Of a DNA stretch of 64,000 nucleotides, positions 35,196 through 44,080 are shown in pieces. The translations under genes and the position numbers were made by a program. The DNA lies in the NCBI RefSeq assembly GCF_016907715.1, contig NZ_JAFBCM010000001.1, positions 7,293,420-7,357,419 of the forward strand, written 5' to 3'. The first letter of the stretch is position 1; each line of letters begins with the position of its first letter. Source of the DNA: Tenggerimyces flavus (GTDB lineage Bacteria; Actinomycetota; Actinomycetes; Propionibacteriales; Actinopolymorphaceae). Under the pieces are notes generated by a model. That model was not told the DNA's origin, ran no database searches, and saw only the letters and a program-made list of their open reading frames with translations.

Positions 35196-36005
35196 ATGGA
35201 GAGTCGCCGTGCACGCCTGGTGGCCTTGTTGGCCACGGATCGCGCTCGGCACCGCGCAATGCAGCGGGCCTGGAACGGCACCGGAGATCTTGTGGCTGGG
35301 CCTGCTTCCGCTGTGGGACTGGTGTGCGCGGTCAGTGTGGACGAGTTGTCGGTCACCGGGGCGGGTGCGACGGTGCTCAGTCACCTTCCGGAAGGTGATG
35401 GGCAACCGACCCGTGGGTTGGTGTATGCGACAAATGAGGTCAGCGCAGGGTTGGAGGATCTGCAGCTCACTGTGGGGGAGGGCCCTTGTTTGGACGCGTT
35501 CGCGTCTGGAGGGCCGGTGCTGGTGGCGGATCTGAGTGCGGAGAGTACGCGGTGGCCGGGGTTCACCGCGGCGGCGCGGGCGTTGGGTGCGGCGGCGGTG
35601 TTCTCGTTCCCGTTGCAGGTCGGGGTGGTCAGGTTGGGGTCGCTGGACCTGTACCGTGAAGTCCCTGGGCCGCTGACACGGCTGGAGTTGACCGACGCGT
35701 TGATTCTTGCCGACCTCGCGACCCAGGGGGTGGTGGAGGAGTTGGACGGGCACGCCTCGTCCGATCTGAGCTGGCTGGCCGATCCCCACGTCGAGATCCA
35801 TCAGGCGGTGGGGATGGTGAAGGTTCAGCTCAAGGTGTCGACCAACGTGGCGTTGATGCGGCTGCGCGGGCACGCCTTCATCCACGACCGTCCCCTGGCC
35901 GAAGTGGCCAAGGAGGTGGTCGCCCGGGCACTGCGCTTCACCCGCGACCCTGACGTTCTGGACCCTGAGGCCGACGGTGACGTCGACGGTAGGGCGGGGC
36001 CATGA
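35196..36005 (+). CDS. GAF and ANTAR domain protein (1)
   Basis: A 269-residue regulator. The GAF domain (about 25-180) includes LTVGEGPCLDAFASGGPVLV and the C-terminal ANTAR domain (about 200-255) includes IHQAVGMVKVQLKVSTNVAL and MRLRGHAFIHDRPLAEVAKE. ANTAR binds paired RNA hairpins and prevents termination. The ATG at 35196 has GGAGG 6 bases upstream. First of three consecutive genes of this type. Confidence 0.9.
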   Translation: MESRRARLVALLATDRARHRAMQRAWNGTGDLVAGPASAVGLVCAVSVDELSVTGAGATVLSHLPEGDGQPTRGLVYATNEVSAGLEDLQLTVGEGPCLDAFASGGPVLVADLSAESTRWPGFTAAARALGAAAVFSFPLQVGVVRLGSLDLYREVPGPLTRLELTDALILADLATQGVVEELDGHASSDLSWLADPHVEIHQAVGMVKVQLKVSTNVALMRLRGHAFIHDRPLAEVAKEVVARALRFTRDPDVLDPEADGDVDGRAGP

Positions 36006-36050
36006 CGCCCCACACGACGAGGTAAGGGTGCCGTACAGGAGGTCGTCTTG

Positions 36051-36815
36051 ATGAGCACTACCCGTGATCAGCGGCTGGCGGACACCTTTGTCCTGCTGGC
36101 CGACACTCTCGTGGCTCGGTTCGACGTGCTCGACTTCTTCAGCCTGCTCGCCGAGCGGACAGTGGAGCTGCTGGATGTCGACGCCGCCGGGGTGATCTTG
36201 TCCGACCAGCGCGGCGGTTGGCGCCCTGCCGCCGGGTCCTCGGAGGACGCGGCGCTGGTCGAGGTGTTCGCCGCCCAAACCCAGCAGGGACCCTGCCTGG
36301 ATGCAGCCCGCACCGGCGCCGTCGTGGCGAGCGCCGATCTGGTCGCCGACTCCGACCGCTGGCCACAGTTCGTCCCGGCAGCTGTCGACGCCGGATTCCG
36401 CGCGGCGTGTGCGGTGCCGATGAGGCTGCGGGACGAGGTCATCGGGTCGCTGACTCTGCTCAACACCCGCCCGGTCGCCGTCGACGGGCCGGACATCGCG
36501 CTCGGTCAGGCGTTAGCCGACATCGCCACCATCGGCATCCTGCAACAACGCGCTGTTCGTCGCGACGAGATCCTCTACGAACTGCTCGAGGCGACCCTCC
36601 ACCACCGCACCGTGGTCGAGCAAGCCAAGGGGGTACTCGCCGAAGTCGGTATCCTGGACATGCACCAGGCGTACACTGCGCTCCGCCGCTACGCCCAAGC
36701 CCACAGTCAACTGCTGTCCGACATCGCCCGCGACGTCGCCACCGGCGACCTCGATGCGAACGAGATCCTCGCTGCCCAACCTGTACCCCGGGCTGCGTCG
36801 TCGATTTCCGACTGA
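36051..36815 (+). CDS. GAF and ANTAR domain protein (2)
   Basis: A 254-residue paralog. GAF: LAERTVELLDVDAAGVILSD, QQGPCLDAARTGAVVASADL and CAVPMRLRDEVIGSLTLLNT. ANTAR: HHRTVVEQAKGVLAEVGILD, then AYTALRRYAQAHSQLLSDIA. This is the classic actinobacterial cytosolic sensor/antiterminator form. The ATG follows AGGAGG, 45 bases after gene 1, so the two are likely co-transcribed. Ligand unknown. Confidence 0.92.
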   Translation: MSTTRDQRLADTFVLLADTLVARFDVLDFFSLLAERTVELLDVDAAGVILSDQRGGWRPAAGSSEDAALVEVFAAQTQQGPCLDAARTGAVVASADLVADSDRWPQFVPAAVDAGFRAACAVPMRLRDEVIGSLTLLNTRPVAVDGPDIALGQALADIATIGILQQRAVRRDEILYELLEATLHHRTVVEQAKGVLAEVGILDMHQAYTALRRYAQAHSQLLSDIARDVATGDLDANEILAAQPVPRAASSISD

Positions 36816-36974
36816 CCAAGGATCTCGCACCACCACGTGCCTGCCAGGGCAAGGCGTGGGTAGCGGCGTCAGGGTGTCTAGTTGCCTGGCGAGTCCGGCA
36901 GGCCGCTGCCTGATCATGCCCTCGGATTGTTCGACGTAGAGGGCGGCATGGTCGCGGCGTGAGATCCGTCGAGC

Positions 36975-37393
36975 GACGGTGATCGGCGTGCGGGTTTCGG
37001 TCCGTGCACGCGGTCCCGCTACGGCGGGGAACCCAGGTCGTGGGAGTGCTGACGCTGCTGGGCAGCGACCCAGGCGCGCTCGCCGACGACGATCTAGGAC
37101 TTGGTCAGGCGCTGGCCGACATCGCGACCATCGCGATCCTGCAACACCGCGCAAGCGAGCACCGCGACGAACTCACCGCCCAACTGCAGATCGCCCTCGA
37201 CACCCGCGTGGTCATCGAACAAGCCAAAGGCGTCCTCGCCCAACGCGGAGGACTGTCCATGGACGCCGCGTTCACCCGCCTCCGGGCCCACGCCCGCTCC
37301 CACAACCAACGCCTCACCGACCTCGCCCGAGCCATCACCGACAGCACCGCCGCCACGGCCGACCTCGACGCCATCCTCACCCCACCAAACTAG
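36975..37393 (+). pseudogene. GAF-ANTAR gene (3), 5'-truncated
   Basis: The frame starts mid-GAF (CGFRSVHAVPLRRGTQVVGV) and continues to a complete ANTAR domain (TRVVIEQAKGVLAQRGGLSM, then AAFTRLRAHARSHNQRLTDL). The first two thirds of the GAF domain are missing. Translation could begin at GTG 37004, giving a 129-residue protein that is nearly an ANTAR domain alone, so activity as an RNA binder is conceivable. It probably arose by deletion within an array of paralogs. Confidence 0.75.
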
Positions 37394-37492
37394 CCCTGGC
37401 CTAGGCGCGGCCTGATTTCGCTCCTTCCTCACCGAGCCCATTACCGTGGACTATGTAGTCGCGGGCAGGGAAACGGGTCTATTCGCTCGCTC

Positions 37493-38092
37493 TCAGGATG
37501 CGAGCAGCATCTGGTAGTTGGCGGCGGTGAGTGGTTCCGCGGTGAGGGATCCGTCCACGAGGGGTGCTTCGATCGTTTCGCCCTGCTGAGTCAGTTGGAC
37601 CTCTCCGACACCGCTGACTGCGGTCGCGGTGAGCACGATTTGGGCGACTGCGAGTGTCAGGTTCTGGGCCGGGGGGTTGGGAAGGGTTCCGGTGAGGTCG
37701 ATGGTTGCTCTACCGTCCCGGAGTGAGACCACAGTCAGCTCGAGGTCGGACGGTATGGCTGTGCTGAGGCCATGTGCCTGCTCATTGTCGGTGGGACCAG
37801 CCAGGAGGTGATGGATCGCTCGGCGGAGCTTTCCGGGTGCGGTCCCATCCCGATCCGGGCGTCGAACCGCTACGAGCCGGTTCGCCTCGAGGAAGTACGA
37901 CGTGGTGGCAGGACCGACGGGTATCGCGGGTGAGACCGTCGGTGTGGAGGGCGAACGATCCAGGAGTCCGTTAGGTATCGCCGTCGGCTGAACGACATGG
38001 GGCTCGTCGTCCACCGAAACACCGCACGCCGCCAGACCACCAAGGCAGAGGCCGACCAGCAGCGTGGTCGAGATGGATCGCCGGGTGGTCAT
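37493..38092 (-). CDS. GerMN domain lipoprotein
   Basis: A 199-residue lipoprotein: signal TTLLVGLCLGGLAACG with the lipobox cysteine near residue 23, a short linker, then a GerMN domain (about 70-180) with HHLLAGPTDNEQAHGLSTAI and GRATIDLTGTLPN, then NLTLAVAQIVLTATAV. The ATG overlaps the sensor kinase stop (ATGA). The order response regulator, kinase, GerMN lipoprotein resembles mtrA-mtrB-lpqB, where the lipoprotein tunes the kinase outside the membrane. It lacks the beta-propeller of LpqB. Confidence 0.85.
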   Translation of the reverse strand: MTTRRSISTTLLVGLCLGGLAACGVSVDDEPHVVQPTAIPNGLLDRSPSTPTVSPAIPVGPATTSYFLEANRLVAVRRPDRDGTAPGKLRRAIHHLLAGPTDNEQAHGLSTAIPSDLELTVVSLRDGRATIDLTGTLPNPPAQNLTLAVAQIVLTATAVSGVGEVQLTQQGETIEAPLVDGSLTAEPLTAANYQMLLAS

Positions 38093-39450
38093 GCGTCGCT
38101 TCGCGGCAGGGCGAAGGTGAACCTGGCCCCGGTGCCGGACGGCTTGGTGGTGCACCAGATGGTGCCGCCGTGGGCGGTCACCGTTTCGGCCGCCAGCGCG
38201 AGGCCAAGTCCCGTCCCGGAGGAGGACTGCCGGGCGACGCCGGTCGCGAAGCGCTCGAAGACCCGTCCGCGGTCGGCTTCGGGCACACCTGGCCCATCGT
38301 CCTCGACTGTGACGAGGACGCGCTCCGCGGTCGCGACGACGGTGACACCGGTGGCACCGCCTCCATGGCGGTCGGCGTTGTCGAGGAGATTCGTGAGGAC
38401 TCGTTCTAATCGGACGCGGTCGCCTCGGACGGTCGCCCGTTCCTTCGGCTGCGTCAGCAGCCCGACGGGTCGGGCGGTCACGTCGAGGGTGTGTTCGACG
38501 AGCTCCGACACTGGGATCGTTTCGATGGCGGAGGGGTCGAGACCGGCGTCGGCTCGTGCAAGCTCCAGGAGGTTCTGCAGCAGCCGCTCGAAGCGTCCGA
38601 GCTCCTCTGTGACCAGGGTCAGGGCTCGACGCGATCGTGAGGGAAGTTCGTCGCGGCGGGTGTTCATCACCTCGACTGCGGCGACGAGCGTGGTGAGTGG
38701 CGAACGGAGCTCGTGGCTGACGTCTGCGGCGAGGCGGGCGTCGCGTTGGAGTCGTTGCTGCAGGGTGTCGACCATGCTGTTGAAGGAGCCGACGATCGTC
38801 GCGAGCCCGGGGTCGCGGGTCGCGGGAAGCCTGGTTCCAAGTTGTCCGGCGGCGATCAGCGCGGCGGTGGCCGCGACGCGATCGAGTGGCTGGATCACCG
38901 ACCTGCTGGCCCAGACGCCAAGGGCGCCACCCCCGAGAGCCGCGACGAGCGCTCCGACGACGAGGACGGTTCCCAGGACCCGCAACGTCTCGTCGAGTTC
39001 TTGCAGGGAGCTGATCTCGTACAACTCCGCGTTCACGGCCGGAAGCGGGAGCCCGATGATCAGGTCGGGATCCTCACCCTGCTGTACGCGCTGGGTGATG
39101 ACGTCGCCGTTGCGCACATGGTCGCGGATCGGGGCCGGGACGGCGTCACGACCACCCTCAAGCGACGTCGCATACCAGTCTCCTCGCCAGCGCAGGACGA
39201 TCGTTGTCGTCGTCGGAGGAGCGAGCTTGGCAAGAGCGTCGGAGGCGTTCACTCCGGCCGTCTGGAGCTGGTCGCGGACGAGGGTCGCGTCGGTGAACGT
39301 CTGTCGAAGGGCGATTCGATGGCGTTGCTCGGTGAGGTAACCCTGGGCGAGCAGGTACGTCAACGCGGCGAATGCCGTCGTGATGACGGCGGCACCGACG
39401 CCGAAGGCGAGGATGACCCGACCGCGCAGGCCCAGAATCGGTGGTCTCAT
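38089..39450 (-). CDS. Sensor histidine kinase (OmpR-partner type)
   Basis: A 453-residue membrane kinase: TM1 near 8-32, an extracytoplasmic sensor region of about 120 residues, TM2 near 150-175 (VLVVGALVAALGGGALGVWA), HAMP, HisKA with DVSHELRSPLTTL, and HATPase with NLLDNADRHGG, DDGPGVPEADRGRVFERF and GTGLGLALA. The ATG at 39450 overlaps the regulator stop (ATGA), replacing a longer frame inside the regulator gene. Signal unknown; envelope stress is likely by analogy. Confidence 0.93.
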   Translation of the reverse strand: MRPPILGLRGRVILAFGVGAAVITTAFAALTYLLAQGYLTEQRHRIALRQTFTDATLVRDQLQTAGVNASDALAKLAPPTTTTIVLRWRGDWYATSLEGGRDAVPAPIRDHVRNGDVITQRVQQGEDPDLIIGLPLPAVNAELYEISSLQELDETLRVLGTVLVVGALVAALGGGALGVWASRSVIQPLDRVAATAALIAAGQLGTRLPATRDPGLATIVGSFNSMVDTLQQRLQRDARLAADVSHELRSPLTTLVAAVEVMNTRRDELPSRSRRALTLVTEELGRFERLLQNLLELARADAGLDPSAIETIPVSELVEHTLDVTARPVGLLTQPKERATVRGDRVRLERVLTNLLDNADRHGGGATGVTVVATAERVLVTVEDDGPGVPEADRGRVFERFATGVARQSSSGTGLGLALAAETVTAHGGTIWCTTKPSGTGARFTFALPRSDA

Positions 39451-40154
39451 CGCCGGTCGAGCCGATATCCGAGCCCTCGTACCGTGAGGATGAGGCACGG
39501 ATGTGCGGGATCCGGCTCGATCTTTGCTCGGAGGCGTCGCACGTGAACGTCAACGATCCGCTCGTCGCCGAAGTAGTCACGATCCCACACTGTCTCCAGC
39601 AGACTGCGACGGCTGACGACCCTTCCGGGCACGCTCGCGAGCTCGCTCAGCAGGCGAAACTCCGTCAACGTGAGGTGGATGTCGTCCTCACCGCGACGCA
39701 CCGTTCCGGCACGATGCGAGAGGACAAGGGCAGAAGGACCAACCGAGTCGATGACCATCTCAGCGTCGGAAGACTCGTCGGCGATCGCCGGCCTGGTGCG
39801 GCGGAGCAAAGCACGCAAACGGGCCGAAATCTCCTTGATCTGAAAGGGTTTCGTCACGTAGTCGTCCGCACCTGCCTCGAGGCCGGCGACGATGTCGTGC
39901 GAGTCCGTGCGGGCGCTGACCACGATGATCGGCAGGTTGCGGTGGCGTCGAACCTCACGGATGCAGGCGAAACCGTCCATCCCACTGAGCATCAGGTCGA
40001 CGATCATGACGTCCGGAGGTGTGTCCTCGACCTCCTTGAGAGCCGACTCCGCCGACGCGGATTCGACGATCACGTAACCCTCGTCCTCCAGCCCGAGACG
40101 CAGGGTGGCCCGGATCCGGTCGTCGTCCTCGACGATGAGCAGCCGATTCGTCAC
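39447..40154 (-). CDS. OmpR-family response regulator
   Basis: A 235-residue regulator. The receiver has the acidic pair in IVEDDDR, phospho-Asp in MIVDLMLSGMDG, Thr/Ser in VSAR and Lys in VTKPF. The C-terminal winged helix has LTLTEFRLLSELASVPGRVV and RIVDVHVRRLRAKIEPD. Start is GTG; only a G-rich stretch directly precedes it, so the exact start is less sure. Its own kinase and a GerMN lipoprotein follow in a coupled operon. Confidence 0.93.
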   Translation of the reverse strand: MTNRLLIVEDDDRIRATLRLGLEDEGYVIVESASAESALKEVEDTPPDVMIVDLMLSGMDGFACIREVRRHRNLPIIVVSARTDSHDIVAGLEAGADDYVTKPFQIKEISARLRALLRRTRPAIADESSDAEMVIDSVGPSALVLSHRAGTVRRGEDDIHLTLTEFRLLSELASVPGRVVSRRSLLETVWDRDYFGDERIVDVHVRRLRAKIEPDPAHPCLILTVRGLGYRLDRR

Positions 40155-40300
40155 TCCCCCATGCTGTCAAGGGCGGAAGCCGGAGCAGCGGGCGGGGTTG
40201 CATCGTCACGCGATCGCAATACAGTCCGCGTGTCGACCGCAACCCCTCGCTGCCAGCGTTGAGGTGGTTCGTCGAAAGGAACTGCGAGAGGAGCCGAGCA

Positions 40301-40651
40301 GTGAGGCGGTCTGTTGACACGACGCACAGCGACCGCGCGATCGTCGAGCTCACAGACGACGCGCACGTCGAGGACCTGGCAGACCTTCGGTGGAACCTAC
40401 GCCATCTCCTGATGAGCGGAGTCCGCGACATCGTCGTCGACGTCGCTGGCTTGCGACAGCTGTCGTCGACCTGCGTCGCAGCTCTGCTGAGCACTCACAG
40501 GATCTGCAGGATCCGCGGTGGTGGAGTGGTCCTCAGGACACCCAACAGGCGGACGTTGGACCTACTTCGACGCACAGGGCTGCACCACGTCTTCGAGATC
40601 GAGCTGCCCTCGCCCGCCGACGGGCGAACCGAGATGAGGGATGCCGGATGA
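40301..40651 (+). CDS. STAS domain protein (anti-sigma factor antagonist-like)
   Basis: A 116-residue protein with STAS-type strands and the phosphorylatable-Ser region: IVELTDDAHVEDLADLRWNL, IVVDVAGLRQLSSTCVAALL and GGGVVLRTPNRRTLDLLRRT. The Ser pair in QLSST corresponds to the site phosphorylated in SpoIIAA/RsbV. GTG at 40301 has GAGAGGAG upstream. The next gene overlaps by ATGA and is phosphatase-like, so a partner-switching module is inferred. No kinase-type anti-sigma factor is adjacent. Confidence 0.83.
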   Translation: MRRSVDTTHSDRAIVELTDDAHVEDLADLRWNLRHLLMSGVRDIVVDVAGLRQLSSTCVAALLSTHRICRIRGGGVVLRTPNRRTLDLLRRTGLHHVFEIELPSPADGRTEMRDAG

Positions 40652-41328
40652 CGCTGGCGAAGGTCGAGCGGAGCCATCCGGCACGCGAAGCCAGGGCGAC
40701 AGCACACGCGGCTTGCGATGTCATCGACCGGTTCGGCTGGTCGGTGTGCGTGACGTCAGGGGGCGATGGACTCGGTCTCCTGGTGCGATCTCGCGACCGG
40801 GTTCGGCTGCTGATCGGCGAACCGGCGATCCGGTGCCCACACCCGAGCATCGACAGACAACTCCAGACGGTTGCCGCGAAGCTCCTGTCGGTCCGATGCC
40901 CGGCTGCCGATTCTGTGGACGTCCTGTGCAGATTCATGAATCGACAGCTGGGCAACGACCTTCTGCCCGGTCCAAGCTTGACTGTCATCGACTTGCACAA
41001 GTCCGGCCAGGTCCAACTCGCCTGCCGCGTCTCCCCGCCCGTTCTCGTCCTCAGCGCCTTCGATCGGCCCGGCTCCCCGCGCTGCGCCGGTAGCGATGGT
41101 GACTCGGACATGGACCACTTCCAGTCGCTGCCCGGTGACTACCTGGTCGCCTTCTCACCCCGCGCGGTCCGCAGCCTTTCAAGCGAGAGGTTGGCGACCC
41201 TCCCGAACCGAGTGGCCGACTCGCGAGGGCCCTGTGCGTTGAGCGACGAGCTCCTTGATTCCGTCGGAGACCGCCACGAAACTGCGCCACCAATGGCCCT
41301 TGTACGGCGCACCTGTGCCATGAAGTGA
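40648..41328 (+). CDS. Degenerate SpoIIE/RsbU-like PP2C phosphatase
   Basis: A 226-residue protein that follows the PP2C/SpoIIE layout in outline: a strand pair ending LLIGEP where active enzymes have GD, a helix VDVLCRFMNRQL, SLTVIDLHKSGQVQLACRVS with PPVLVLS, and LPGDYLVAFSPRAV where active enzymes have TDG. Metal-binding aspartates are thus missing, so catalysis is doubtful. It is translationally coupled to the STAS gene. Either a pseudophosphatase that binds the STAS protein or a decaying gene. Confidence 0.6.
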   Translation: MTLAKVERSHPAREARATAHAACDVIDRFGWSVCVTSGGDGLGLLVRSRDRVRLLIGEPAIRCPHPSIDRQLQTVAAKLLSVRCPAADSVDVLCRFMNRQLGNDLLPGPSLTVIDLHKSGQVQLACRVSPPVLVLSAFDRPGSPRCAGSDGDSDMDHFQSLPGDYLVAFSPRAVRSLSSERLATLPNRVADSRGPCALSDELLDSVGDRHETAPPMALVRRTCAMK

Positions 41329-41367
41329 GGACGCCAACTCGCCTCGCTCCACCAGAGGGGGACACCC

Positions 41368-41570
41368 ATGCCCGCTTGCGAGGCCTGCGGCAACGACTAC
41401 AATAAGGCGTTCTTCGTCACCACCCACGACAACGTCATCTCACCTTCGACAGCGTGGAAGGCGTCGCCCACCTGATCGCACCCCATGCGGCCAATGCGGC
41501 TACCGCATCCTCAGACACGACGTCGCAATCGCTGGTAGCGCAATCTGCTGCTATGCCTTCCTCGCCGGTG
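41368..41570 (+). pseudogene. Frameshifted small zinc-ribbon protein
   Basis: Begins MPACEACGNDYNKAFFV after a good AGAGGGG site, then shifts frame to TFDSVEG and shifts again to CGQCGYRILRHDVAIAG. Put together this is the small actinobacterial protein with CxxCGNDYDKAF and a later CEHCGYRI motif. At least two frameshifts make it non-functional. Confidence 0.65.
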
Positions 41571-41924
41571 GAGGATGAGGTATCGACACGGCCCTCAGCA
41601 TGCCTTTCTCACTGCCCTGCGCCAACCGTCGTAGGAGCGACCCGCAGCTGAGGCGATAGGTACAGAGCAATGGCTGTTATCCAGCATGTGACAGCTCGGA
41701 CTGCCTCCGTGCGCAAGGCGCCCAACCTACTGCGCGCCAGTAGCGAACTTAAGTGTCGACCTACGCTTCCGGGGGACGGGCGACATCCGTTGCGTCGGTA
41801 CGGTTTCTCCGGTGGTCGACGCGATCTGTTGGCGCACACTGCTCGCCGACGGGGTCGACGTCGTACGGAAGGCCGCCTCCAACCGTAATTGTGCTGCAGG
41901 GCACTCCTCAGGTGGAGCATGCGT
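41571..41924. other. Gap, nothing firm
   Basis: A plus-strand frame near 41755-41880 (GTGDIRCVGTVSPVVDAICW) has coding-like composition but no start or family. It runs into the end of the convergent oxidase gene. Confidence 0.35.
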
Positions 41925-44015
41925 CTACTCGGGCCGGTTGGTCGTCGCGTGTCCGACCTCGTACGGGCTGCTGACACCGGCGTAGGCGAGATGCATCACC
42001 ATCCCGTGGGCGGCATGGTCGAGATTGTGGCAGTGGTCCATCCAGACCCCTGGATTGTCGGCCCGGAACGCGACCTCGTAGACCTCGCCGGGCTCGACCT
42101 CGAGCGTGTCGCTCCACCACGGGCTGCCTGTCGTGGGTATGCCGTTGCGCGTCAATACGAGGACGTGGTGGCCGTGCAGGTGCATCGGATGATCGAGGTG
42201 GCCGCGGTTGATGATCGTGGTCTTGACGAGGTCGCCCTCGCGGACCATCAGCATCGGTGTGTCGGGGAACACCTTGCCGTTGATGGTCGGCGGGAACGTG
42301 AAGTGCCCGTCGTAGAAGCCGGGCCCGTCGTCGAGGATGAGTCGGAACGAGCGGTCGAACTTGCTCTGCGCGTCGAACGGTGTCGCAGCCGACGCACCGT
42401 ACGCGGCGGGGTCGAACACCGGGCCGTCGAGACGCACTGGCCGGGCGTTCCCGGTCCCCGACGGGCTGAGCACCAACCCGGCGGTCGGCGCGAGCTCGTC
42501 AGTCAATCGGACTGGATGGTCGGGCATGGTGAGCTCTACGTCGTACCGTCCGCCGACCGCCATCGCCAGCCGCACGGTTGCCAGTTCGGTCGGGCCGTGG
42601 AGGTTGGTCCCGTCGATCGCGGTGACGCGCACTCGGGCGCCCGAGACCGAGAGGATCCTCGGCTGGACGTCGGACGTGAGGTTGTCGCTGGTGTTGATCA
42701 GTCGAAGCCGGACGTGCGTGCCGGCCGTGACCGTGCGGCGCTGCGGGGTGTCGGAGGTCCCGAGCGCCTCTACGTTGCCCTGCGAGGTTTGCCAGGTGTG
42801 TGCTACCACCGGGATGTCTAGGACGTTGGTGGAGGGCGCGGTGCGAGGCAGCACCACGAGCGGGCCGAACAGCCCGCGCGCCACGGCGGGCGCCGATGCC
42901 TGATGCGAGTGGTACCAGAACGTGCCGACCTGATCGGCGCGGAACCGGTAGACGAAGCGATGCCCCGGCTGGATCGCATCCTGGGTTACTCCGGCGACGC
43001 CGTCCTCGGCGTTCGGTACGTCCAGGCCGTGCCAGTGCACGGTCACGCCTTCTGACCGCAGGTGGTTGACGACGGTGACCTCGACCAGATCGCCCTGGTG
43101 CATGCGCAGCTCTGGACCGGGTGCCTGCCCGTTGAACGTCCACGCCTCGACGGCACGCCCGGACGAGAGCCGGAGGCGTTGCTCCTGCGCGACAAGGGTG
43201 AACCGTACATCGGGCGTCCCGGCGGTATGACCGGTCAGCGTGGGAACGGCGACGTCGCCGTGGCTCGCGGCGAGCACGTGGTGGGTAGGGTGATGAGCGG
43301 CGCCAACCGGGCCGCCGCCCCAATCCATCGTCGCCGACGCCATGCCGAGACGGTCCGGCAATCGGCTCGTAAGCGTGCCGTATCCGATGAGGCCGACCAC
43401 GGCGATGGCCACCGCACCGATCCCGACGGCCGCCCTCGCACTACGCCGCCACAGCGCCGTCCTGCCGAGCGGTGCGGCCGTGTTCAAACCGCGCTGGCGG
43501 CCAGCTTGCCGACGCCACAACAGTACCGCCCCACCCCCGAGCGCGATCCAGATCAGCGTGGCGTAGCTCAGGTACGGCGGAGCCGGACGGTCGATGAACA
43601 CCACCCAGAAATCGACGAACGCGCCGAGTCCGGCTAGTTGCACGGGAACGACAAGATGCGGGCTTGCCGCCTCGCGGTGAAGCGGCGTCGACCTCCCCCG
43701 CGCGAGGTGCCACAGGCGAGGGATCGTCAACGCGCCAACGGCGATTGCGGGAATCTCGACGGCGGGTAGCGCGAGTACGACCCGGTTCGAGGCGAAGTTC
43801 CAGTCGATCGTCCACAAGTCGAGGGCGAATACGAGCTGGACGATCAGGAAGAGGAACCCCGCACTCAAGTGAACGAGGATCCATCGCGCGGTGCGACGAA
43901 GCTTGCGCGGCGTTGGACGGGAGGCAAGTTGTCCGGTCCGATATCCAGCCAGTGACCAAACGACGAACAGAACGGCGCCGAGGACCTCAGACAGGTTTGC
44001 GCTGATCTCGAACAT
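41925..44015 (-). CDS. Multicopper oxidase fused to an N-terminal membrane domain
   Basis: A 696-residue protein. The first about 210 residues contain five or six membrane helices (for example ILVHLSAGFLFLIVQLVFAL and ATLIWIALGGGAVLLW). The rest is a three-domain laccase-like oxidase facing outside, with copper motifs HWHGLD, WYHSHQ, HPMHLHGHH and HCHNLDHAAHG; the Cys in the last is the T1 copper ligand. It should oxidise phenols, metals or similar substrates with O2 reduced to water. Long for a laccase because of the membrane part. No neighbouring copper genes are seen. Confidence 0.93.
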   Translation of the reverse strand: MFEISANLSEVLGAVLFVVWSLAGYRTGQLASRPTPRKLRRTARWILVHLSAGFLFLIVQLVFALDLWTIDWNFASNRVVLALPAVEIPAIAVGALTIPRLWHLARGRSTPLHREAASPHLVVPVQLAGLGAFVDFWVVFIDRPAPPYLSYATLIWIALGGGAVLLWRRQAGRQRGLNTAAPLGRTALWRRSARAAVGIGAVAIAVVGLIGYGTLTSRLPDRLGMASATMDWGGGPVGAAHHPTHHVLAASHGDVAVPTLTGHTAGTPDVRFTLVAQEQRLRLSSGRAVEAWTFNGQAPGPELRMHQGDLVEVTVVNHLRSEGVTVHWHGLDVPNAEDGVAGVTQDAIQPGHRFVYRFRADQVGTFWYHSHQASAPAVARGLFGPLVVLPRTAPSTNVLDIPVVAHTWQTSQGNVEALGTSDTPQRRTVTAGTHVRLRLINTSDNLTSDVQPRILSVSGARVRVTAIDGTNLHGPTELATVRLAMAVGGRYDVELTMPDHPVRLTDELAPTAGLVLSPSGTGNARPVRLDGPVFDPAAYGASAATPFDAQSKFDRSFRLILDDGPGFYDGHFTFPPTINGKVFPDTPMLMVREGDLVKTTIINRGHLDHPMHLHGHHVLVLTRNGIPTTGSPWWSDTLEVEPGEVYEVAFRADNPGVWMDHCHNLDHAAHGMVMHLAYAGVSSPYEVGHATTNRPE

Positions 44016-44080
44016 GCTGAGATGGTCTCGATCAGCAGCGGCACAGGCATCCGGCTGACGGAGGCATTTGCGCCCAGGTG

